Of a stretch of 64,000 nucleotides of DNA, positions 36,939 through 45,816 are shown piece after piece. The position numbers were made by a program, and so were the translations under genes. The stretch lies in the NCBI GenBank assembly GCA_019359675.1, contig JAHHGX010000020.1, forward strand, positions 1 through 64,000, given 5' to 3'. This DNA is from Calothrix sp. FI2-JRJ7 (GTDB taxonomy: Bacteria > Cyanobacteriota > Cyanobacteriia > Cyanobacteriales > Nostocaceae). The number at the start of each line of letters is the position of its first letter. Position 1 is the first letter of the stretch. The notes under the pieces are model-generated. The model saw nothing but the letters and a program-made list of their open reading frames with translations. It was not told the DNA's origin and ran no database searches.

Positions 36939-37769
36939 ATGAGGTATCGCGGTTTAATAGTTACATTCTTAGCATTATGCTTAGGATTTATAACTGCTTG
37001 TAGTGATGGTCCTGCCGACGCTAGTACAGGTACTCTAACCTACGAACAGATTCGAGGCACTGGTTTAGCGAATAAATGCCCCCAATTAAGCGAAACCAGT
37101 CGTGGTTCTATTCCCATTGATAAGAGTCAGTCTTACGTCCTCAAAGAACTGTGCTTGGAACCAACTAATTACTTTGTAAAAGAAGAACCAACTAATAAAC
37201 GTCAACAAGCTGAATTTATTACAGGTAAAGTAGTGACTCGTAAAACTTCATCACTTGACCAAATTCAGGGTGACGTAAACGTGAATCCTGATGGTAGTTT
37301 GACCTTTATAGAAAAAGACGGCTTTGATTTCCAAGCAACCACAGTTAAATTACCTGGTGGCGAACTCATTCCGTTCCTTTTCACAGTAAAAGGATTAGTT
37401 GCTACAACCCAGCCTAATTTGACCAGTATTAACACCTCCACCGACTTTGAAGGTTCTTTCCGCGTTCCTTCTTACCGTGGCGCCACTTTCCTTGACCCTA
37501 AAGGTCGTGGTGTTGCTAGTGGTTATGATAACGCCGTTGCATTACCTGCACGCTCAGACGCTGAAGAACTAACTCGTGAAAACGTTAAACGCGCGCAAGT
37601 TCTCGAAGGGAACGTTTCTTTATCTGTTGCAAAAATCAATAGCAATAGCGGTGAAATTGCTGGTACCTTTGAGAGCATACAGCCTTCTGACACCGATTTA
37701 GGTTCTGGCGACCCTAAAGAAGTTAAGATTCGCGGCATATTCTACGGTCGCATTGAGTCAAAAGCTTAA
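36939..37769 (+). CDS. psbO: Photosystem II manganese-stabilising protein PsbO
   Basis: 276 residues from the ATG at 36939; in-frame TTG codons upstream are ignored. A signal peptide reads GLIVTFLALCLGFITACS, and the mature region has TYEQIRGTGLANKCPQL, the disulfide cysteines (C in NKCPQL and LKELCLEP), FDFQATTVKLPGGE and RGASTGYDNAV-like text (RGVASGYDNAVALPA). The extrinsic lumenal subunit stabilises the Mn4CaO5 cluster and chloride retention. The gene is single and intact. One GGCGCC is inside. Confidence 0.97.
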   Translation: MRYRGLIVTFLALCLGFITACSDGPADASTGTLTYEQIRGTGLANKCPQLSETSRGSIPIDKSQSYVLKELCLEPTNYFVKEEPTNKRQQAEFITGKVVTRKTSSLDQIQGDVNVNPDGSLTFIEKDGFDFQATTVKLPGGELIPFLFTVKGLVATTQPNLTSINTSTDFEGSFRVPSYRGATFLDPKGRGVASGYDNAVALPARSDAEELTRENVKRAQVLEGNVSLSVAKINSNSGEIAGTFESIQPSDTDLGSGDPKEVKIRGIFYGRIESKA

Positions 37770-38259
37770 ATAATTCATGGTATTGTGGCACAGGCATACT
37801 TGCCTGTGATTTTATTTCAGGCGCCTGTGCTTTATGTCAGGCGCCTGTTGTTTTGGGGACACAGGGCATAAACACTCAATTATTTTGTGAAGAAATAATA
37901 TATTTGTGTGAATTCAACTTAAAGTTGGTATCAACAAATTCTCACAAACTCAGTATTTCTCTTGATAAAAAATTTTTAATATTAGAAACATTTATTGATT
38001 ATTATCGGTTTACATACAGATGCTTTTCTCGGGCATCCATAGCGCAAATTAAGTACTATCTCGGTTCCTGTTTCAGTAACAAATTTTATATCTTGGCGCT
38101 ATGTACTTCTTCAATCTATAGCTGTCGAAGTCTACTAAAAAAATTAACCAAAAATATTCAAGCCGGTTGTTGACTCAAATATAGCTAGATTGCCAATAGT
38201 AGCAATTTTGCCATAACAGAGTGCAACACCAAGCTTGATGTTGTTTGATAAACCAAATA
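37770..38259. other. Intergenic region between psbO and sigF
   Basis: Just after psbO there are short repeats (CAGGCATACTTGCCTG, then two copies of CAGGCGCCTGT at about 37819 and 37839) that could form hairpins ending psbO transcription. The rest is AT-rich. A 106-codon frame (37853-38173) has a protein-unlike composition and a TTG-type start, and is not accepted. Confidence 0.45.
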
Positions 38260-39054
38260 ATGAACGCGGTGCCAATGCCTACCTTAGTTACAACAAACTC
38301 CAACGAACTCAAGCAAGAAGTCTGGCAATTGTTGCGCTCCTATCAGCAAGACAAAAGTGCTGACATTCGTAATCAACTGGTAAAATTGAACTTTGGACTA
38401 GTCAGAAGAGAAGCTCACTACTGGATTAATCAGTGCCAAGAAAGCTACGAGGATTTGCTCCAAGTAGGTTGTTTAGGGTTAATTCGTGCGATTGAAAGGT
38501 TTGAAATATCTAAAGGTCATGCTTTTAGCTCATTTGCAATTCCTTATATTCGCGGTGAAATTCAGCACTATTTACGTGACAAAGGTGTTACGGTTAGAAT
38601 TCCCCGTCGCTGGCTAGCTATTCAGCAGCAAGCACTAGGAGTGTCGCGTTCATTACGTGAGAAGTATAATCGTCAACCAACGGATGCTGAAGTGGCAGCA
38701 GCACTCGATATTTCAACTGAAGAATGGCAAGAAATTAAACTTGCTTGGGCGAATCGGGCGCCTTTAAGTTTAGATGTACCAGTACAAGACGGTGAAGAAG
38801 GCGCCGCGAGCTTGGGCGAATTGGTACCCGATAGCAACTACCGCAGTTTTCAACTCGCGCAAGAAGACCAAATCCGTTTACAACAAGCACTGCTTCAATT
38901 AGAACAGCGCACTCGTGAAGTTCTAGAATTTGTGTTTTTACACGATTTGACGCAGAAAGAAGTTGCAGAACGCATGGGAATTAGTGTTGTTACGGTTTCT
39001 CGTCGAGTCAAAAAAGGACTAGATTCGCTGAAAACCTTAATGGGTGTAGAGTAG
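38260..39054 (+). CDS. sigF: Group 3 RNA polymerase sigma factor SigF
   Basis: 264 residues from ATG 38260 (MNAVPMPTLVTTNSNELKQE). Region 2 (LVKLNFGLVRREAHYWINQC, YEDLLQVGCLGLIRAIERFE, FSSFAIPYIRGEIQHYLRDK), region 3 and region 4 (LHDLTQKEVAERMGISVVTV) are complete. The sequence type is the SigB/F/G-like SigF of cyanobacteria, which in Synechocystis controls type IV pilus genes and stress responses. A PilP-like lipoprotein lies downstream, a possible regulatory link. Group assignment is by sequence character only. Confidence 0.88.
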   Translation: MNAVPMPTLVTTNSNELKQEVWQLLRSYQQDKSADIRNQLVKLNFGLVRREAHYWINQCQESYEDLLQVGCLGLIRAIERFEISKGHAFSSFAIPYIRGEIQHYLRDKGVTVRIPRRWLAIQQQALGVSRSLREKYNRQPTDAEVAAALDISTEEWQEIKLAWANRAPLSLDVPVQDGEEGAASLGELVPDSNYRSFQLAQEDQIRLQQALLQLEQRTREVLEFVFLHDLTQKEVAERMGISVVTVSRRVKKGLDSLKTLMGVE

Positions 39055-39223
39055 AGGCGGTGGAAGTTTACCTAATAGTTAAATGAGTATGAGCTAAGTA
39101 AATACTAGGTAAACCCGCCTTGCTCTTCAAGAAAAATGGGTATTATCACTTATATTTTTGTGACATTTAGGACTACTGAATTATTCAAAGTTAGGTTATA
39201 ACGGAATGAGATTTCACTTTAGA

Positions 39224-39290
39224 AAGAAACCGGGTTTCTTATTCATATCTTGTAATAACAACGAAGATTTTGCGTAGAAACCCGGTTTCG
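39224..39290. repeat. 70-bp element bounded by AAACCCGGTTT palindromes, copy 2
   Basis: Inverted relative to copy 1 at 36621-36690. It shares the internal ATCTTGTAATAA and GATTTTGCGTAGAAA text and both terminal palindromes, with a few substitutions. It lies in the promoter region of the PilP-like gene. Confidence 0.8.
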
Positions 39291-39333
39291 AGTTGATTTC
39301 GATTAAATTTGTTTCCAATGGCTTTTGACACTA

Positions 39334-40236
39334 ATGGGCAGATATTCAAAAATTGCAGTTGCAGCTATTGCAATTCTTACAATCGCAGGGTGTTCATCAG
39401 AGGGAGGGGAACAAGCAGCTGCTCCTACTCCTACAACTGCTGCTACTCCTGCCGCAACTCCAGTTCCAGCATCAACACAATTGGCTCAACCGTTCAGTAA
39501 CCCAGTTGTACCTGGTAAACCACAGGTAACTACAGTAGCGACTGCGGCAACACCAAATTTAATTCAACCGACAAACTCAACTCAAAGAGCAGTAGATATA
39601 GCTAGGGGTCGTCCTGACCCATTTGCACAAATTGTTGCTCCTTCAATTCCAATTATGCCAACAACATCGGCGCCAACCTTTAGAAGAGTGGTACCAGTGT
39701 TACCGACTTTGCCGGCAAGAGTTTCGAGTGTGACTGAAAGTAATATAAGACGTAGAAGTTCGGTAATTTCAGCAAGAACTCAGCCCCGTATACTTCCAAT
39801 GAATCGTAGAGTCATTGCGAAACTGCCACCCCCAATGACTCGTGGTCGTGGTTTTACGCCAGTTTTACCCAGAGTAATGCCACAGGTAGTTCCAAATCCT
39901 TCACTGGTATCAGTACTTCCACCGACACCACAACCAGAACTAGCGCGAGCAGTTGCTGTTACAGGTGTAGTGCTTGTGGGTAGCGAGCCTCAAGCCATTA
40001 TCAAAGTACCGAATGAGCCAACCAGTCGTTATGTTCAAGCTGGTGATAGACTTTCTAGTGGACTACTGGTAAAACGAATTGAAATGAACGAAGGCTCAGA
40101 GCCAGTAGTAATTTTTGAACAATTTGGCATCGAAGTTGCGAGAATGGTAGGAGAAGGAGCAGCGGCGCCAACAACAACAGCATCTGTTGACAGCGCACCT
40201 CCAGCACTAAACACTGTTCCAAACGGAGCTTCGTAA
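39334..40236 (+). CDS. Pro-rich lipoprotein with a PilP/GspC-like C-terminal domain
   Basis: About 300 residues from ATG 39334. A lipoprotein signal (YSKIAVAAIAILTIAGCSSE, lipobox IAGC) is followed by a long Pro/Thr/Ala-rich linker with basic patches. The C-terminal domain (about 210-285: VTGVVLVGSEPQAIIKVP, YVQAGDRLSSGLLVKRIEMN, EPVVIFEQFGIEVAR) looks like the small beta-domain of PilP/GspC-type pilus assembly proteins. It may connect the inner membrane to an outer-membrane complex. The next ORF starts two bases after its stop, so the two are co-transcribed. The assignment is by shape. Confidence 0.65.
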   Translation: MGRYSKIAVAAIAILTIAGCSSEGGEQAAAPTPTTAATPAATPVPASTQLAQPFSNPVVPGKPQVTTVATAATPNLIQPTNSTQRAVDIARGRPDPFAQIVAPSIPIMPTTSAPTFRRVVPVLPTLPARVSSVTESNIRRRSSVISARTQPRILPMNRRVIAKLPPPMTRGRGFTPVLPRVMPQVVPNPSLVSVLPPTPQPELARAVAVTGVVLVGSEPQAIIKVPNEPTSRYVQAGDRLSSGLLVKRIEMNEGSEPVVIFEQFGIEVARMVGEGAAAPTTTASVDSAPPALNTVPNGAS

Positions 40237-40238
40237 AA

Positions 40239-40496
40239 ATGCACATCCACAACGTAACGTGTGAAAAAGTTGAATTTGCTGGACTACCTTTAGCGGTGTA
40301 TCGCGAAATAGCGGCTCATCTACGCCAAGTTGAAGGTATAGAAGTTGAAATAATTACTCAATCTTCGCAGCAATTTGACTACAACCAAAGCCAAGTTGAA
40401 TGTTTACAACTTCGTAAGGCACCTGACTTACCAGTTGAGAACAGCAAACTAGTCGAGCAAATTTTGGCTTACTATCAAAATCGTTACGCATCTTAA
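40239..40496 (+). CDS. Small conserved cyanobacterial protein of unknown function
   Basis: 85 residues (VEFAGLPLAVYREIAAHLRQ, VEIITQSSQQFDYNQSQVEC, VEQILAYYQNRYA). The mix of short strands and helices suggests a compact alpha/beta fold. I do not recognise a named family. It starts two bases after the stop of the PilP-like gene and is presumably translated from the same message. Confidence 0.7.
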   Translation: MHIHNVTCEKVEFAGLPLAVYREIAAHLRQVEGIEVEIITQSSQQFDYNQSQVECLQLRKAPDLPVENSKLVEQILAYYQNRYAS

Positions 40497-40751
40497 ATTG
40501 TAGTAAGAGAGCAAATTCAAATAGGTGAGATGATATCACGTCAAGTTGGGTTGAGTTTGTCTCTGCCCGTTTTTTTTGTTTTTAGCTAAAAATGTAACCT
40601 ACCATACCTAAATATTGCGTTGTTTGGGTAAAAACATGATGTTTCAATAAAAACAACAGAATATGTGATGCAATTAGTAATTGCTGAGGTAAACTGACAA
40701 GCAAGGAAATGCAATTATTACTTTTGGCTTTAGGTTTTAACATCACAAACG

Positions 40752-43349
40752 ATGGAACAGTGGCAATTTCTTATACAAAAGCAGGGCGAGCGCGCTTGGC
40801 AGCCCTTAGAATCTGCTTATGCAGAAATCGTTGAAGGTCGATATCGGATAGTCGCGAGTTCCGATAGTGCAAATACTGATGTAGAAGTTAGAGTTGTTCA
40901 TCAGTCTGCCTCCGAAATACCACCCAGGCGCCGAATTCATAAGCGATTACGTCGTACAAACTCAGAAGGTTTAGCAGCGGTAATGCCTTTTACCGACTTT
41001 ACCCCTGGAGTATGGGAAGTTCGCTGTTCAGGCGATTTAATGTCTGATATGTTCGGTAATTCATGGCAGCATAATCTTCGTTTACAAGTTTTGCCGCTCA
41101 TTGCCACAACTGAAATTACTCCTGGTAATAATAATACAGAGGGTTACGTTGTTTCTAACCTTCCTATTCCTCCTGCTCCCCCTAGTTTTTCAAGAGTAGA
41201 TGTAGAAAATACGAACACGGATTATACGGATTACACGGATGACACGGATAAGATAGATAATACGGATGAGATAGATAATACGGATGAGATAGATAATATA
41301 GATGTAATTGTTGATGAGCCTGTTGGCTTAAGTATTAACAGTCTTGCTTTGTCAGTTCGTAACAGCGAAATAGAAGCAATTGTAGACCAACCTGTTAACC
41401 CGGTATGGGTGAGAGGTGATACAGCAGAACAAATATTGCAAAACTTAATTGAGCTAGCACTTCCAAATAGCAATTCTTTATTGGAGGAAGAAAATTCTGA
41501 GTCTTCGCAGTTAGAACAACCGTTACCATTGGTTTTGCATCTTGATGAACAAAGCTATGTAACGCAATGGGGACGCTCATTAACTATACGTGGACGAGTC
41601 AAGTTACGAGATGATGATTCATCACATAAAGATGATACCTCTGATTTTGAAAGTGTTGGCGCCGGAGAGTTGCGTGTTGAGTTACGTTCTCCTCTTGGCT
41701 TAGAAGTTTTAGTACAGCAACAAAAATCAATAGGAGAAAGACTATTACCATTTGGTTTTGAGTTTTCTGTAGAAATTCCTGCCAGTTGCGAATCTAAGTT
41801 AATTTTGGCGGATATTTATTTATATGGCGCCTTGTCAAGTGTGGGAGATGCAATATTACTAGCAAGTCAATCTTTTATTGTTACAGCAGATGTTAGCGAG
41901 TTATTAGCCTCTGTCGCAACTGCGAAACCTAGCGAACCTGATATGCTAGATGTGGCACAACCACAGCTAACTCCAGAACCTGAAAAGGCAGTATCAATAG
42001 ATTTAGAACTTTTCAATTTGGCAAAAACAGCCAGAGGACAATTTACTCCGTTAGTTACACAACCATCTCCCAAACGCGCTTTACCTCTACGTGTCGATGA
42101 TTACAAACCAAAACGGGAGGAAGTAGAAGCATGGAGATTATCTGACTCCTCTAGTTATGGTGCATTAGCATCTAATATTGCTAGTTCTACTTTTCCGTTT
42201 CTGAGAAAAAGACAAATACCCATTCAAGACGAAGCAGCAAGTAACATCCTTGTTGAAGAGTGTCTTGAACAAGATAATGTAGAAGTACAAAATATAGAGC
42301 TAGAAAATCTTGAACTGGGAAATATAGAGCTAGAAAATATAGAGGTAGAAAATCTTGAGCATGAGACTCTAGGCAGTAAGACTGACACAATGGAGGTAGA
42401 TGTTGATGTTCCGGAAACAACGAACCATGCTATTACAGATAATGCCGCTGTAAGTAATCAACACCATAATTATACAGAACAAAACTCGGAGCCATTACGA
42501 ACATCGACTTTTTCATATAACGCTGAAATGGCAAATAGACCTTATGTATCTCCGTTAATTAAAAAATGGATGCAAAGTCAAGGTTACTCTACATCTGAAA
42601 ATATTAATTTAGAGTATCAAAATTATCCTGCTTCGATGGCGCCTCAAAATGTGCCCAATCTTATTAGTACACAAAACGGTACAGAAAATCAAAGGGAGGA
42701 GCATGAAAATAGTAATATTGAACAAGAGCGTTTGGAAGGCACCTTATATACACAAAGCATAATATATAGTGAGGCAGATACAGGTATAGAGTCTGTACAG
42801 CACATTCCAGAAAAAACAGAAGAAATCAAAACAGCATCTACTTGGATAGCGCAAGAAATAGTAGTTGATGATATAGAAGAAGGTGTTGATAATACTCAAT
42901 TAGAGTTAGACGAAACTTTGGCGCCATCTGCAACAGTAGCAGAAATGTTATCTTCTTTACCATTCAATCTTGAAGACATTGAAATATTACCAGTACCTCA
43001 AATAAATGTACCAGCCAAAGAACTAGTTTCTGGTAATACGATTCGAGTCAGAATTTTATTAAAAGAAATTCGCCCAAACACAGGTATAAAATTGTGGGTA
43101 GAGGACTGTCAAACCAGATGGTTATTAGAAGGTCCACACATATTAACAGACTTGCTACCAAATTCGTTTGAGTCGGGAATGGAAGTAATAACCGAATTAA
43201 ATATTCCATTTGGCTGCGTAGAAATACGTATAGAAGCCGTATCATTAGACATAGTAACGCAGTTGGAAAGTGATAAAGCGAGTGTTCAACGTACAGTTGT
43301 TCCACCCGACTTGCCAGTTTTGCAGTTTGATGAGCTATTAGGGATTTAG
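40752..43349 (+). CDS. Large acidic protein with low-complexity repeats, unknown function
   Basis: 865 residues. The N-terminal about 115 residues form a beta-rich domain (MEQWQFLIQKQGERAWQPLE, FTPGVWEVRCSGD). A Bacterial-Ig-like strand domain lies around 255-375 (LPLVLHLDEQSYVTQWGRSL). The last about 110 residues are another beta domain (TIRVRILLKEIRPNTGIKLW). Between them are acidic repeats, DYTDDTD/DNTDEI (about 157-175) and IELENLEL-type (about 515-540), encoded by 9-, 18- and 15-base tandem units. No signal peptide. I recall full-length relatives only as cyanobacterial hypotheticals. Cytoplasmic scaffold is a guess. Confidence 0.65.
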   Translation: MEQWQFLIQKQGERAWQPLESAYAEIVEGRYRIVASSDSANTDVEVRVVHQSASEIPPRRRIHKRLRRTNSEGLAAVMPFTDFTPGVWEVRCSGDLMSDMFGNSWQHNLRLQVLPLIATTEITPGNNNTEGYVVSNLPIPPAPPSFSRVDVENTNTDYTDYTDDTDKIDNTDEIDNTDEIDNIDVIVDEPVGLSINSLALSVRNSEIEAIVDQPVNPVWVRGDTAEQILQNLIELALPNSNSLLEEENSESSQLEQPLPLVLHLDEQSYVTQWGRSLTIRGRVKLRDDDSSHKDDTSDFESVGAGELRVELRSPLGLEVLVQQQKSIGERLLPFGFEFSVEIPASCESKLILADIYLYGALSSVGDAILLASQSFIVTADVSELLASVATAKPSEPDMLDVAQPQLTPEPEKAVSIDLELFNLAKTARGQFTPLVTQPSPKRALPLRVDDYKPKREEVEAWRLSDSSSYGALASNIASSTFPFLRKRQIPIQDEAASNILVEECLEQDNVEVQNIELENLELGNIELENIEVENLEHETLGSKTDTMEVDVDVPETTNHAITDNAAVSNQHHNYTEQNSEPLRTSTFSYNAEMANRPYVSPLIKKWMQSQGYSTSENINLEYQNYPASMAPQNVPNLISTQNGTENQREEHENSNIEQERLEGTLYTQSIIYSEADTGIESVQHIPEKTEEIKTASTWIAQEIVVDDIEEGVDNTQLELDETLAPSATVAEMLSSLPFNLEDIEILPVPQINVPAKELVSGNTIRVRILLKEIRPNTGIKLWVEDCQTRWLLEGPHILTDLLPNSFESGMEVITELNIPFGCVEIRIEAVSLDIVTQLESDKASVQRTVVPPDLPVLQFDELLGI

Positions 43350-43451
43350 GTTAAGCAAGATGTTAAAAATCTTGAGAATTTGGAAAAAACTGCTTGGAAT
43401 TAGAGTAAGCTCAATTGTGATTCGTAGTTTAGTTTAACAGGAATCTTTACT

Positions 43452-43577
43452 ATGTCAGCATCATTTTTACCCGCTATCTTGGTTCCGTTAACGTGTCTTA
43501 TCTTTCCGGCTCTGACTATAGTTTTTATAATGCTATACGCAGAAAACCAGGATATGCCTAGGGACATTAAGGAATAG
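43452..43577 (+). CDS. psaI: Photosystem I subunit VIII (PsaI) candidate
   Basis: 41 residues: MSASFLPAILVPLTCLIFPA then LTIVFIMLYAENQDM. The pattern FLP-x-ILVPL-x-x-L-x-FPA followed by a single helix and LY-x-E-x-x-D matches PsaI, the small PSI subunit that helps hold PsaL for trimer formation. The helix contains less usual residues (TC, IVFIM), and the tail PRDIKE is slightly longer than typical. It lies next to the psbEFLJ operon on the opposite strand. A neat terminator follows at 43642. Confidence 0.7.
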   Translation: MSASFLPAILVPLTCLIFPALTIVFIMLYAENQDMPRDIKE

Positions 43578-43641
43578 TTACATGTAGCACACGTAGGTTG
43601 GTGTCGAGGAACTTCGTACCCCAACATACCAATTCAAATTG

Positions 43642-43674
43642 AAACCACCTACTCTCAACAAGTAGGTGGTTTTT
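43642..43674 (+). terminator. Rho-independent terminator, psaI side
   Basis: Arms AAACCACCTACT and AGTAGGTGGTTT with a 7-base loop, followed by TTGTTTTT. It is positioned between the convergent psaI and psbJ genes. The A-rich 5' side could also let it serve psbEFLJ from the other strand. A small GTAGGTTGG...CCAACATACC repeat precedes it (43590-43629). Confidence 0.8.
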
Positions 43675-43701
43675 GTTTTTATATAATCGGTTCTTATTAG
43701 A

Positions 43702-43821
43702 TTACATCGAAGAACCAAGACCAGCGTAGGCGCCGTAAAAGAAAATGCCTACAACAGTAATTACTCCTAACCCTGCGACTGTAGCGACAATCCACAGTGG
43801 TATTCTCCCACCTCCAGACAC
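43702..43821 (-). CDS. psbJ: Photosystem II protein PsbJ
   Basis: 39 residues from GTG 43821: [20 protein letters not shown], then a single helix ending [13 protein letters not shown]. This is the canonical PsbJ sequence, an inner antenna-side helix near cytochrome b559 that affects QA-to-QB electron flow and assembly. Last gene of psbEFLJ. AGGGAGGAGAAAGCT upstream on the minus strand gives a strong Shine-Dalgarno, supporting the GTG start. Confidence 0.95.
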   Translation of the reverse strand: MSGGGRIPLWIVATVAGLGVITVVGIFFYGAYAGLGSSM

Positions 43822-43914
43822 AGCTTTCTCCTCCCTTCACGAAATAGAATAATTAACATTATCATCACTGGTAAAGTTATATACACCAATGATGGAAACA
43901 AAATCAAAAGTTAC

Positions 43915-44034
43915 TTAGTTAAAGAAGTAACTAGAGAATAGAATTCCCAGAACGAAAACGAGCAATAGTCCGAGGTATAAAGAAGTTCGGTTTAGCTCAA
44001 CGGGTTGATTATTTGGATTTGGTGAACGATCCAT
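43915..44034 (-). CDS. psbL: Photosystem II protein PsbL
   Basis: 39 residues: [20 protein letters not shown] then [19 protein letters not shown]. Canonical PsbL, a single-helix subunit at the PSII dimer interface, needed for QA function and for recovery of the acceptor side. Third gene of psbEFLJ, 36 bases after psbF and 93 bases before psbJ. Confidence 0.97.
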   Translation of the reverse strand: MDRSPNPNNQPVELNRTSLYLGLLLVFVLGILFSSYFFN

Positions 44035-44070
44035 AATATCCTTATATCCTTAAGTTCTAATTGTTGAATC

Positions 44071-44208
44071 CTATCGTTGGATGAATTGCATTGATGCGAT
44101 AGCACCTAAAAAGAAAACGGTGGGTACAGCTAGAGTGTGAACTGCCAGCCAGCGAACCGTAAAAATAGGATACTGAATTGGTTGGTTTATGTTATTACCG
44201 CTAGTCAT
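44071..44208 (-). CDS. psbF: Cytochrome b559 beta subunit PsbF
   Basis: 45 residues: [45 protein letters not shown]. The histidine in [11 protein letters not shown] is the axial ligand of the b559 haem shared with PsbE. It starts 9 bases after the psbE stop, showing tight coupling. Confidence 0.98.
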   Translation of the reverse strand: MTSGNNINQPIQYPIFTVRWLAVHTLAVPTVFFLGAIASMQFIQR

Positions 44209-44217
44209 AGTTTGATA

Positions 44218-44466
44218 CTACTTGCCAATATATTTTTCTACTTGTTGTTTTGCTTCAAAACGGTTGTTAACGATTGGTACTTCAGGTCGAGATTGAGTAA
44301 AGTACTCATCTGGACGCGGAGTACCAAAAACATCATACGCGAGTCCGGTGCTAACAAATAGCCAACCAGCAATAAACAGTGCTGGAATGGTGATGCTGTG
44401 AATTACCCAGTAACGAACGCTGGTTATAATGTCCGAAAACGGACGCTCTCCAGTGGTACCTGACAT
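44218..44466 (-). CDS. psbE: Cytochrome b559 alpha subunit PsbE
   Basis: 82 residues from the ATG at 44466 ([20 protein letters not shown]). A further upstream in-frame start would add nine residues absent from the family. The haem-ligand histidine is in [14 protein letters not shown], one transmembrane helix follows, and the lumenal domain reads [17 protein letters not shown]. PsbE and PsbF hold the b559 haem and are essential for PSII assembly. First gene of the operon; its promoter should lie in the 245-base gap before ycf48's end. Confidence 0.98.
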   Translation of the reverse strand: MSGTTGERPFSDIITSVRYWVIHSITIPALFIAGWLFVSTGLAYDVFGTPRPDEYFTQSRPEVPIVNNRFEAKQQVEKYIGK

Positions 44467-44680
44467 TGGCTCTCCTACATGAATCTGAAACATTTAAAAC
44501 CCTCTGCTAAGAGTTTCTCACATTTAGCAGCGGATATTACCTCGTCTATTTTGAGACGAAGTAGAGTTAAACTAGCAGCGCGCGACATCATGTAGCGCAT
44601 ATCCTACTTGTTTATTATCCTACAAAGTTTAGAAAGAGTTACAAGTCGCAACGTTTTTCTCATAAAAAAATTTACATCGC

Positions 44681-44708
44681 GTAGAGACGCGATTTATCGC
44701 GTCTCTAC
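44681..44708. repeat. GTAGAGACG palindrome family, GCGAT variant
   Basis: Arms GTAGAGACGCGA/TCGCGTCTCTAC with a 4-base centre, perfectly paired over 12 bases. It lies four bases beyond the ycf48 stop, and on the minus strand it is followed after a few bases by TTTTTTT, so it may serve as the ycf48 terminator. Confidence 0.75.
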
Positions 44709-44712
44709 ATTA

Positions 44713-45741
44713 TTATGCAGCAGGCGCCAATTTGGTGTTGGATGCGATATCAGGTTGATACTTAAGTAAGTAACCACCACGGTCTCCTAGTACAAACCCT
44801 TGGTCTTGTGAGAAGAAAACGACTTTGAATAAGTTAGCGGGGACTTGTTCGACATCACGGTCTTTTTCCCAGGTTTTACCACCATCGGCACTGCGTAGTA
44901 AGTTACCGCTACCACCAGTAACCCAAATTTCATCGGGTGTACGATATGCCATGTCGAGTAAACCCCAACTGGTAGAAAATTCTGGATATTGAGTTTCGAG
45001 CCATTCTTCTGGTTTTTCTGGGTCAGAAAATTGAAGTTGACCACCACGTGCTATCATCCACAGCTTTCCATCTGAGGTAAAGCCCATGTTTTCAACGCGA
45101 CGCGAACTATTACGGTTGTGAGGAACCCATGCGTTTAGTCCAGGTTCCCAAGTTGAATAAAAGTTACCTTTCGCGGATACTGCTACGTATTTGCCATCTG
45201 GCGAACGCTTCATGTTACGTACAAAACCAACAGCTTCAGCAACTTGAGCTTTCCAGTTTTTACCACCATCTGAAGTTTGATAGATGCCGCCTACATTGGT
45301 CGCCATTTCCGCTTTATTATCACCTAATGCCACAACACTTACAGGGGCGCCAGGTAATTTTTCGCTAAGGGGAATTTGCGACCATGAGCGACCTTCATCA
45401 GTTGTGTGTAGCATCAAAGCCGGCTCTCCAACTATCCAGCCTTCTATGCCATAAAAGCTGACAGATGTCAAGCGGTAATTTTCGCTATCGAGTTGAAGGG
45501 GAACTTCTTTCCAGGTATTACCACCATCTTTAGTTTCTAGAACAGAGGAATTACTACCTACTATAAAACCATGTTGTTTATCTGAGGTAAAACCAACATC
45601 GAGTAGTTTTGCATCCGTGGGCACAGATATTACAGACCAAGGATTGTATGCTGTGTTAGGAACGCTGCTACAACCAACGCAAATCAAAATCACTACAGCC
45701 GTCGTCAATATTCGCCGCCAAAATCTAGCAATTAAAAGCAT
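44713..45741 (-). CDS. ycf48: Photosystem II assembly factor Ycf48 (HCF136)
   Basis: 342 residues. Lipoprotein signal peptide (TTAVVILICVGCSSVPNTAY), then a seven-bladed propeller with BNR/Asp-box-like repeats (ETKDGGNTWKEV, TTDEGRSWSQIP, TSDGGKNWKAQ, SADGGKTWEKD). It binds the early D1 precursor module in the thylakoid lumen and helps reaction-centre assembly and chlorophyll delivery. It lies between rubA and psbEFLJ on the same strand, the conserved cyanobacterial order, and is probably co-regulated with rubA. Length is normal. Confidence 0.96.
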   Translation of the reverse strand: MLLIARFWRRILTTAVVILICVGCSSVPNTAYNPWSVISVPTDAKLLDVGFTSDKQHGFIVGSNSSVLETKDGGNTWKEVPLQLDSENYRLTSVSFYGIEGWIVGEPALMLHTTDEGRSWSQIPLSEKLPGAPVSVVALGDNKAEMATNVGGIYQTSDGGKNWKAQVAEAVGFVRNMKRSPDGKYVAVSAKGNFYSTWEPGLNAWVPHNRNSSRRVENMGFTSDGKLWMIARGGQLQFSDPEKPEEWLETQYPEFSTSWGLLDMAYRTPDEIWVTGGSGNLLRSADGGKTWEKDRDVEQVPANLFKVVFFSQDQGFVLGDRGGYLLKYQPDIASNTKLAPAA

Positions 45742-45783
45742 CAGTATTTTTTCGTATTTCGTTAATGTTCAAATTAAAACCAT

Positions 45784-45811
45784 GTAGAGACGTTACATGT
45801 AACGTCTCTAC
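45784..45811. repeat. GTAGAGACG palindrome family, perfect copy
   Basis: A perfect 28-base palindrome with arms GTAGAGACGTTACA and its complement, lying between rubA and ycf48. It is identical to the copy at 48075-48102. It could form a hairpin in the rubA-ycf48 message. Confidence 0.85.
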
Positions 45812-45816
45812 ATGTG

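Noticed and set aside
37853..38173. 106-codon frame between psbO and sigF
   Set aside because: Cys/Ser/Tyr-rich random-looking translation with no good start and no homology that I recognise.
44137..44361. Plus-strand frame antisense to psbE and psbF
   Set aside because: It is a shadow of the two well-defined cytochrome b559 genes.
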